From Streptomyces bungoensis (lineage in GTDB: Bacteria > Actinomycetota > Actinomycetes > Streptomycetales > Streptomycetaceae): a DNA stretch of 64,000 bases. Positions 58,381 through 64,000 of this stretch are shown piece after piece. The stretch is taken from the NCBI RefSeq assembly GCF_001514215.1, contig NZ_KQ948865.1, positions 62,001-126,000 of the forward strand, read 5' to 3'. The number at the start of each line of letters is the position of its first letter. The first letter of the stretch is position 1. Below the pieces are notes generated by a model. That model did no database searches, was not told where the DNA came from, and saw only the letters and a program-made list of their open reading frames with translations. A program made the translations under genes and the position numbers.

Positions 58381-59787
58381 ATGCACGTCACCGGAACCGC
58401 CCCCACGTCGGATCCGGCTCCCCCGGCCACCGCCGGGGTCCCCGCAGCAGCAAGCCCCCACGACACCCCCGGACGGCACGCGCGCCGCTTCGGGCTGCCC
58501 GTCGCCACCGCGCTGGTCATGGGCAACATCATCGGCGGGGGCATCTTCCTGCTCCCCGCCTCCGTGGCCCCCTACGGCACGGTCGGCCTGGTCGCCTTCG
58601 GCGTCCTGACCGTCGGCGCCGTCGCCCTCGCGCTCGTCTTCGGCCGGCTCGCCGAGCGCGACCCGCGCACCGGCGGCCCGTACGTCTACGCCCGCGAGGC
58701 CTTCGGCGACTTCGCCGGGTTCCTCGCCGCCTGGGCGTACTGGATCACCACCTGGGTGTCGAACGCCGCGCTCGCCGTCGCCGCCGTCGGCTACCTCGAC
58801 GTCCTGATCCCGGTGACCGGCCACCGCTGGACCGCCTGTCTCGCCGCCCTGACGCTGCAGTGGCTGCCCGCGCTGGCCAACTTCGCGGGCACCCGGTACG
58901 TGGGCGCCGTGCAGCTGGTGTCGACGGTGCTGAAGTTCGTGCCGCTGCTGCTCGTCGCCGCCGGCGGGCTGTTCTTCTTCGATCCGGCGAAGCTGGGGCC
59001 GTTCAACGCCACCGGGGGCAGCGCGGTCGGCGCGGTGTCCGCCGCCGCCGCCCTGCTGCTCTTCTCCTACCTCGGCGTGGAGTCCGCCGCCGTCAGCGCC
59101 GGCGAGGTGAGGGACCCCCGCCGCACCGTCGGCCGCGCCACCGTCCTCGGCACCGCCGGCGCCGCGCTCGTGTACCTGCTGGGCACGCTGTCCGTGTTCG
59201 GCACGGTCGCGCACGACCGCCTGGTGAAGTCCACCGCGCCGTTCTCCGACGCCGTGAACGCCATGTTCGGCGGCGCCTGGGGCGGCTGGGCCGTCGCCCT
59301 CGCCGCGCTCGTGTCGATGACCGGCTGCCTCAACGGCTGGACGCTGCTGAGCGCCCAGACGCCGTACGCGGCGGCCCGCGACGGCCTGTTCCCGGCGGCC
59401 TTCGCCCGGCGCCGCCGCGGCGTCCCCACGGTGGGCGTCGGCGTCACGGTCGTCCTCGCCTCGCTGCTCACCGTCTACAACTACGCCGCGGGCTCGCCGA
59501 AGGTCTTCGACATGCTCGTCCTCATCACGACGTTCACCGCCACGGTGCCGTACCTGCTGGCCACCGCCGCGCAGCTGTTCCACCTCGTCTCCGGCCGCGA
59601 GCCGGTGAACCGGGCGCGGCTGGTGCGGGACGCGGTGGTGGCGTCCGTCGCGGCCGCCTTCTCCCTGTGGCTCGTCGCCGGCGCCGGCTACGCGGCGGTG
59701 TACCAGGGCGTGCTGTTCCTGTTCGCGGGGGTGGTCGTGTACGCGGTGCTGGCGGCGCGGCAGCGGCGCGCCGCCGTACGGCCGTGA
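58381..59787 (+). CDS. APC-family amino acid/polyamine permease
   Basis: This 468-aa protein has 12 hydrophobic segments after a 35-residue polar N-terminus. The first helix reads ALVMGNIIGGGIFLLPAS, the substrate-site signature of APC antiporters, and the later RDPRTGGPYVYAREAFGDFA and SYLGVESAAVSAGEVRDPRR are also typical. It is closest in pattern to arginine/agmatine or putrescine/ornithine exchangers (AdiC-like), but the substrate is not certain. It is convergent with the universal stress protein gene, 4 bp away. Confidence 0.9.
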   Translation: MHVTGTAPTSDPAPPATAGVPAAASPHDTPGRHARRFGLPVATALVMGNIIGGGIFLLPASVAPYGTVGLVAFGVLTVGAVALALVFGRLAERDPRTGGPYVYAREAFGDFAGFLAAWAYWITTWVSNAALAVAAVGYLDVLIPVTGHRWTACLAALTLQWLPALANFAGTRYVGAVQLVSTVLKFVPLLLVAAGGLFFFDPAKLGPFNATGGSAVGAVSAAAALLLFSYLGVESAAVSAGEVRDPRRTVGRATVLGTAGAALVYLLGTLSVFGTVAHDRLVKSTAPFSDAVNAMFGGAWGGWAVALAALVSMTGCLNGWTLLSAQTPYAAARDGLFPAAFARRRRGVPTVGVGVTVVLASLLTVYNYAAGSPKVFDMLVLITTFTATVPYLLATAAQLFHLVSGREPVNRARLVRDAVVASVAAAFSLWLVAGAGYAAVYQGVLFLFAGVVVYAVLAARQRRAAVRP

Positions 59788-59791
59788 CGCC

Positions 59792-60232
59792 TCAGGACGC
59801 CGTACCGGGCGGCACCACCAGCACCGGACAGGGCGCGTGGTCGACGCAGTGCCGGGCCGTCGAGCCGAGCAGCATCCCCGTGAAGGCGCCGTGCCCGCGG
59901 CTGCCGACGACCAGCAGGTCCGCACCGCGTGCGGCGGCGAGGAGGACCTGGGCCGGGTGGCCCTCCTCGACGCGGGCGTCCACGGACGGCCGCGGCGCCG
60001 GGCCGAGCACCCGGCCGATCGCGGCGTCGAGTGCCGCGCGGGCCCTGTCCTGGTAGCCCGCCCCCGAGTAGTCGGGCGGGTAGCCGTACATCACCGGCAG
60101 CCGCCACGCCGTGACCACGCGCAGGCCGGCGCCGGTCAGGCCGGCCTGCCGGGCCGCCCAGCGCAGCGCGTCCTCGCTCGCCGCGGACCCGTCCACGCCG
60201 ACCACGATCACCTGCCTGCCACCGGACGCCAT
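59792..60232 (-). CDS. Universal stress protein, single UspA domain
   Basis: This 146-aa protein has one Usp domain. It opens VIVVGVDGSAASEDALRWAA and ends with the ATP-binding run VVGSRGHGAFTGMLLGSTAR then HAPCPVLVV (G-2x-G-9x-G-S pattern). Such proteins bind ATP and help survival under stress. ATG 60232 has GGGAGGT 6 bp upstream, and a start nine codons earlier is unlikely. It lies beside DUF1918 and phosphoribosyltransferase-hydrolase genes, a set reminiscent of dormancy regulons. Confidence 0.93.
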   Translation of the reverse strand: MASGGRQVIVVGVDGSAASEDALRWAARQAGLTGAGLRVVTAWRLPVMYGYPPDYSGAGYQDRARAALDAAIGRVLGPAPRPSVDARVEEGHPAQVLLAAARGADLLVVGSRGHGAFTGMLLGSTARHCVDHAPCPVLVVPPGTAS

Positions 60233-60358
60233 CACGTACCTCCCGGACGTTCCCTCCATGGTCCCGCGGAAGGCGCCGGTACCGACTGCGCGAGCCGTCG
60301 TCCGGAGTCATGCTGAACGAAGGACAGGGAACGCCGGCAGGGAACGAGGTGGGCCACG

Positions 60359-60586
60359 ATGAAGGCGCATGAAGGTGACGTGCTGCGGTTCACCGGCAGA
60401 ACCGTGGGATCCCCCGAGCACCATGCCACCGTCGTGCAGGTGCTCGGCGAGGACGGCGAGGCGCCCTACCGGGTGCGCTACGAGGACGGTCACGAGACGG
60501 AGATCTTCCCCGGCCCGGGATGCGTCATCGAGACCCACCCGGCGCACGCCGCCCCGTACGGGCAGCCGCGCCGGGAGGGGCGGTGA
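60359..60586 (+). CDS. DUF1918 small protein
   Basis: This 75-aa protein matches the DUF1918 pattern: KAHEGDVLRFTGRTVGSPEH, then VVQVLGEDGEAPYRVRYEDG and HETEIFPGPGCVIE. The fold is likely a small SH3-like barrel. The function is unknown; members often occur with stress proteins in actinobacteria. GAGG lies 9 bp upstream of the ATG. The following gene starts 85 bp further on, so they may be co-transcribed. Confidence 0.9.
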   Translation: MKAHEGDVLRFTGRTVGSPEHHATVVQVLGEDGEAPYRVRYEDGHETEIFPGPGCVIETHPAHAAPYGQPRREGR

Positions 60587-60671
60587 CCGGACTCGCCGGA
60601 CGAGGTGCGGGGCGGAGCGCGTCGCCGTCCGCCGCGGTCCGCCCCGCCGCGCCGCGGAAGGAGGCCGGACC

Positions 60672-62039
60672 GTGTTCTTCGTGGACCGCCACGAGGCCGG
60701 CCGGCGGCTGGCGGGCCGCCTGAAGCACCTCAGGGGCGCCGACCTCGTGGTGCTCGGGCTGCCGCGCGGAGGGGTCCCGGTCGCCGCGGAGGTCGCCCGG
60801 GCACTGGGCGCGCCGCTGGACGTGTGCCTGGTGCGGAAGCTGGGGGTGCCGTTCCAGCCGGAGCTCGCCATGGGGGCGGTCGGCGAGGGCGGCGTCCGCG
60901 TGATCAACGACGAGGTGGTGCGCGCCGCGGGCATCACCGCGCGGGAGCTGGCCGAGGCCGAGGCACGCGAGGAGGCGGTGGTGGAGAGCCGCGCCCGGCA
61001 CTACCGCGGCGGGCGGCCACCGGTCGGGCTCGAGGGCCGCACGGTCCTGGTGGTCGACGACGGAGTGGCCACGGGGGCGACGGCGCGCACCGCCTGCCGG
61101 ATCGCCCGTGCCCGCGGCGCCGCCCGGATCGTGCTCGCGGTCCCCGTGGCCCCGCACGACTGGGCCGAGCGGCTCGGGGAGGACGCCGACGGCCTGGTCT
61201 GCCTGCACGCGCCACGGCACTTCTCCGCGGTCGGGCGGTTCTACCCGGCCGGCTCCTCCCCGATCGACGACGACGAGGTGGTCGCCTGTCTGGAGGAGGC
61301 GGTCGTCCACCCGGTGAGCACGCGCCGGGCTCCGTCGGGTCACACCCTCCCCGTGGGCCGGGAGGTGGACGTCCCGGCCGGTGCCGCACTGCTGCACGGG
61401 CGGCTGACGGTCCCCGACCGCGCGTTCGGGGTCGTGGTGTTCACGCCCGGCGGCAGCGGCCGGGACAGCCCGCGCGACCGGTACGTCGCGGAGGGGCTGA
61501 ACCGGGCCGGGTTCGTCACCCTGCTGCTCGATCCGCTGACCGAGGAGGAAGAGGCGGACCGGGCGGGCGCCTTCGACACGGCCGGACCGGCCCGGCGGCT
61601 CGCGGACGCCACCGGCCGGCTCCGCGACGAGCCCGGGTGCCGGGGGCTCGCCGTCGGCTACTTCGGCACCGGCACCGGCGCGGCCGCCGCGCTGCGGGCC
61701 GCCGCGGAACCGGACGCCCGGATCGCCGCGGTCGTCTGCCGCGGCGGCAGGCCGGACCTGGCCGGGCCGCGGCTGCCGGCGGTGGCGGCGCCCACGCTGC
61801 TGATCGCCGGGGGCCACGACCGGCAGGCCCTCGGCCACCACCGCGAGGCCCTGGCCCGGCTGCGCTGCGAGCACGCGCTGGCGATCGTCCCCGGCGCCAC
61901 CCACCTCTTCGAGGAACCCGGTGCCCTGCGGAAGGTCACCGACCTGGCCCGCGACTGGTTCTTCGACCACATGCCGGCTCCGGCCGTCCCCGCCACCGCG
62001 GCGCACCCGGCGCACCGCCGCCGGCGCCACACGGTGTGA
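60672..62039 (+). CDS. Phosphoribosyltransferase fused to a dienelactone-hydrolase-like domain
   Basis: This 455-aa protein has two domains. Residues of about 1-215 are a type I phosphoribosyltransferase with the PRPP motif VLVVDDGVATGATA at 125-138. Residues of about 230-440 are an alpha/beta-hydrolase of dienelactone hydrolase type with an FTPGGSG oxyanion region, an AGGHD acid site and an ATHLFEEPGAL histidine. The nucleophile elbow reads GTGTG (332-336); the middle position, usually Ser in GxSxG, is Gly334. The hydrolase may therefore be inactive or use another residue. Similar fusions occur in mycobacterial dormancy genes. GTG 60672 has GGAAGGAGG upstream. Confidence 0.9.
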   Translation: MFFVDRHEAGRRLAGRLKHLRGADLVVLGLPRGGVPVAAEVARALGAPLDVCLVRKLGVPFQPELAMGAVGEGGVRVINDEVVRAAGITARELAEAEAREEAVVESRARHYRGGRPPVGLEGRTVLVVDDGVATGATARTACRIARARGAARIVLAVPVAPHDWAERLGEDADGLVCLHAPRHFSAVGRFYPAGSSPIDDDEVVACLEEAVVHPVSTRRAPSGHTLPVGREVDVPAGAALLHGRLTVPDRAFGVVVFTPGGSGRDSPRDRYVAEGLNRAGFVTLLLDPLTEEEEADRAGAFDTAGPARRLADATGRLRDEPGCRGLAVGYFGTGTGAAAALRAAAEPDARIAAVVCRGGRPDLAGPRLPAVAAPTLLIAGGHDRQALGHHREALARLRCEHALAIVPGATHLFEEPGALRKVTDLARDWFFDHMPAPAVPATAAHPAHRRRRHTV

Positions 62040-62050
62040 GGCCGCCGGCC

Positions 62051-62923
62051 TCATCCCCGGACGACGGCGACGGGACAGGACGCGTGGTGCAGCAGGGCCT
62101 GGCTGACCGAGCCGAGCAGCAGCCCCGTGAAGCCCCCGCGGCCGCGGGCCCCGGAGACGACCAGTTGCGCGTCGCCGCTGGCCTCGAGCAGGGCCGGGCG
62201 GACCCGGGAGCGCACCAGGCGCCGCTCCACGGCGACCCCGGGACAGCGCCGCTGCCAGGGATCCAGCGTCTCGTCCAGCACGCGCTGCTCCTCCCCGCGC
62301 AGGCGCCCGACGTCCACGATCACGTCCAGCGCGGTCGGCGGGCCCTCGTGCGCCGGCTCGCCCCAGGTGTTCCAGACGAGCAGTGCGACCAGGCCCGCAC
62401 CGCGCATCGACGCCTCGGCGAAGGCGAATCCGACGGCCGGCCCGCCGGCCGGTGAGCCGTCGACCGCCAGCAGCACGGGACCGCTCGGGTTCTCCCGGCC
62501 GCGTACCACCAGCACCGGGCAGCGGCCGTGCGCGGCCAGCTGCACGGCGGTGGAGCCGAGCAGGAGGCTGCCGAACCCCCCCAGTCCGCGGCTGCCGACC
62601 ACGACGAGCGAGGCGGTGTGCGACTCGATCTCCAGCACGGCCGGCGGCTCGCCGACGGTCACCTCGCGGGTGACGTCCACGTGCGGCGCGACGTCCCGCG
62701 CCCGCTGCTCGGCCCGGTCCAGGGTGCCGTCGACCAGCTCGCGCACCCCCGCCTGGGCCGGACTCCACGGGGGCCCGCCGCCCGGCAGGCGGATCGAGGG
62801 CGCCCCGAAGGCGTGCACCATCCTCAGTCCCACGCGGCGCAGCCCGGCCTCGCGCGCGGCGACCTCGACCGCGGCCAGGCTCGACGGCGATCCGTCCACT
62901 CCCACGACGACCGGGTCGCTCAT
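62051..62923 (-). CDS. Universal stress protein, tandem UspA domains
   Basis: This 290-aa protein has two Usp domains. The first (about 1-142) starts VVVGVDGSPSSLAAVEVAAR and ends VVGSRGLGGFGSLLLGSTAV. The second (about 148-290) starts VLLAVDGSPAGGPAVGFAFA and ends VSGARGRGGFTGLLLGSVSQ. Both keep the G-2x-G-9x-G-S ATP-binding pattern. The start at 62923 has GGGGGTG upstream. It is convergent with the phosphoribosyltransferase fusion, 11 bp away. Confidence 0.93.
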   Translation of the reverse strand: MSDPVVVGVDGSPSSLAAVEVAAREAGLRRVGLRMVHAFGAPSIRLPGGGPPWSPAQAGVRELVDGTLDRAEQRARDVAPHVDVTREVTVGEPPAVLEIESHTASLVVVGSRGLGGFGSLLLGSTAVQLAAHGRCPVLVVRGRENPSGPVLLAVDGSPAGGPAVGFAFAEASMRGAGLVALLVWNTWGEPAHEGPPTALDVIVDVGRLRGEEQRVLDETLDPWQRRCPGVAVERRLVRSRVRPALLEASGDAQLVVSGARGRGGFTGLLLGSVSQALLHHASCPVAVVRG

Positions 62924-63032
62924 GACACCCCCGTTGGCGGTGCGGCGGGCTCTCCCTTCGAGGATCCCCCCGGTCCCCGCCCCGCCGCACGCGGAGCAGC
63001 CGCCCGCGGCGCACGGTTGCGCACAACGATCG

Positions 63033-63066
63033 AGAGGCCGTGCCGGATTTCTCCGACACGGCCTCT
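63033..63066 (-). terminator. Terminator of the second tRNA-Pro, GAAA loop
   Basis: On the minus strand, 18 bp after the tRNA, AGAGGCCGTG pairs with CACGGCCTCT. After one mismatch the stem is extended by CGGA/TCCG around a GAAA tetraloop. It has the same 34-nt length and outer bases as the terminator of the first tRNA-Pro copy but a different inner sequence with pairing kept. Confidence 0.85.
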
Positions 63067-63084
63067 GACCTGCGTCTTCGCAAG

Positions 63085-63158
<74 letters not shown>

Positions 63159-63263
63159 ATGCGCTCGCTCGCGGTGATCCGCGTGATCGCGCGAACAGCA
63201 CTTTACCCCACGCGCGGGGGTGCGCCGAAGAGGGACCGGGGCGGGACGGGGACAATCGGTCGT

Positions 63264-63797
63264 ATGGGCGGTCGCAGGGGAAACACAGACGCGCCGGCGG
63301 ACGGCCGGGACCGGGACGAGCGGGGGCGGGCGCGCAACGCCCGGCCCCGGGACGGGCTGGGCCGGCCGCTGCCGTACGGCTCGGCCGGGGTCGACCGGCA
63401 GCCCGAGGGGGTGGTGCGCAACCCGCGGGAGACGGTCGCCGAGGCGCAGGCGCTGCTGGACACAGGCCGGCCCTTCCACGCGCACGAGGTGTTCGAGGAC
63501 GCCTGGAAGTCGGGTCCCGAGGAGGAGCGCACGCTGTGGCGGGGGCTGGCCCAGCTGGCGGTGGGCCTCACGCACGCGGCCCGCGGCAACGCCACGGGCG
63601 GGGCGCGGCTCCTGCGCCGCGGCGCGGGCGCGGTCGAGGCGTGGGAGACCGGGCAGGGCGAGGACCGGCCGTACGGGCTGGATCTCGCCGGTGTCGCCGC
63701 CTGGGCCCGGGAGCTGGCCGGGCGGGTGGAGGCGGGCGCGGCGCCCGTGGACGCGGGGGCGGAGGCGCCTCGGCTGACGGCGGGCGGGGCGCGGTAG
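63264..63797 (+). CDS. DUF309 family protein
   Basis: This 177-aa protein has a polar, Arg/Asp/Gly-rich N-terminal 40 residues. The helical DUF309 core covers about 55-150, with the signature HAHEVFEDAWKSGPEEERTL, GLAQLAVGLTHAARGN and GGARLLRRGAGAVEAW. The conserved His-x-x-His-Glu/Glu pattern suggests a metal-binding helix bundle. The function is unknown. A weak GGGGAC site precedes the ATG at 63264. Confidence 0.87.
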   Translation: MGGRRGNTDAPADGRDRDERGRARNARPRDGLGRPLPYGSAGVDRQPEGVVRNPRETVAEAQALLDTGRPFHAHEVFEDAWKSGPEEERTLWRGLAQLAVGLTHAARGNATGGARLLRRGAGAVEAWETGQGEDRPYGLDLAGVAAWARELAGRVEAGAAPVDAGAEAPRLTAGGAR

Positions 63798-63844
63798 CCC
63801 GGGCGGTGGCGTGACGCTCCGCGGCGTACGGCAGACTCGGGGCC

Positions 63845-64000
63845 GTGCGAAGGATTCATGTGATCGGTATCGGCGCGGGCGACCCGGACCAGCTGACCCT
63901 GCAGGCGGTCAAGGCGCTGCGGAGCACGGACGTGTTCTTCCTGCTCGACAAGGGCGAGGTGAAGGGCGATCTCACCCGGCTGCGCCGGGACATGCTGGAC
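63845..64000 (+). CDS. cobF: Precorrin-6A synthase (deacetylating), N-terminal part
   Basis: The window ends inside this gene. The first 52 codons from GTG 63845 read as the tetrapyrrole methylase start RRIHVIGIGAGDPDQLTLQA and VKALRSTDVFFLLDKGE. The DKGEVKGDL run is typical of CobF, which makes precorrin-6A from precorrin-5 in aerobic cobalamin synthesis. GTG 63845 gives the expected start; no strong ribosome site is seen. Confidence 0.85.
   Translation, partial: MRRIHVIGIGAGDPDQLTLQAVKALRSTDVFFLLDKGEVKGDLTRLRRDMLD

Noticed and set aside
40279..63084. Genomic island bounded by the two tRNA-Pro genes
   Set aside because: The duplicated tRNA could suggest an island, but I see no integrase, excisionase, transposase or change in base composition. 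Both tRNA copies are complete, with their own terminators. Ordinary duplication explains it.

Overview
The window is high-GC actinobacterial DNA, almost certainly from a Streptomyces chromosome. Nearly all codons end in G or C, GTG and TTG starts are common, and genes are often coupled by ATGA/GTGA overlaps. The rare leucine codon TTA appears in only two of the genes called here. The gene families (CHAT/TPR protein, SCO2400-type zinc-ribbon protein, LuxR regulators, CobF) also fit Streptomyces. I see no transposase, integrase, phage gene, CRISPR array or rRNA.

Layout: (1) 1-211, the 3' end of a cytochrome P450. (2) 218-7372, a signalling or proteolysis block: a sigma-70-family factor with a small partner, a cytosolic subtilisin-like S8 protease, a divergent TPR-CHAT caspase-like protease, and an AAA/LuxR regulator carrying a TTA codon. 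(3) 7846-9884, a kinase-like gene broken by two frameshifts. (4) 9965 to about 36600, a large Wzy-type surface polysaccharide locus on both strands. It contains nucleotide-sugar genes (StrD-like thymidylyltransferase, nucleotide-sugar dehydrogenase, 2-epimerase, Gfo/Idh oxidoreductase, two DegT aminotransferases, WbpD-like and NeuD-like acetyltransferases), a polyprenyl glycosylphosphotransferase, a TagA/WecG-type transferase, four GT2-like transferases, a flippase, three Wzz-type proteins (one fused to a Wzy/WaaL-like polymerase), a beta-helix lipoprotein with a TTA codon, and a 1198-aa secreted multidomain protein. Together these could make, export and polymerise an acidic di-N-acylated aminosugar glycan.

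(5) 36.6-40.3 kb: an MFS transporter, a membrane-anchored beta-propeller, an SCO2400-family protein and a tRNA-Pro(GGG). (6) 40.3-43.6 kb: a DHA2 efflux pump divergent from a TetR gene over three tandem operators, then a small membrane protein and a cupin. (7) 43.7-52.4 kb: a sugar- or cyclitol-type catabolic locus with a LacI-like regulator, two Gfo/Idh dehydrogenases, an Fe/2OG dioxygenase-like protein, an SDR and a ribose/inositol-type ABC importer. Three promoter regions share a TTGTC-NN-AACAAAG-like operator. (8) 52.9-58.2 kb: an ABC sugar importer plus GH42 beta-galactosidase operon, closed by a strong terminator. (9) 58.4-62.9 kb: an APC permease and a stress group (two universal stress proteins, a DUF1918 protein and a phosphoribosyltransferase-hydrolase fusion). 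(10) A second, identical tRNA-Pro(GGG), a DUF309 protein and the start of cobF.

The points most worth following are the CHAT/S8/sigma module with its TTA-containing neighbour, the Wzz-Wzy fusion and bldA-type control in the polysaccharide locus, the shared operator of the catabolic locus, the triple TetR operator, and the duplicated tRNA-Pro units with covarying GNRA-loop terminators. Every function is read from sequence pattern alone; no database search was run.
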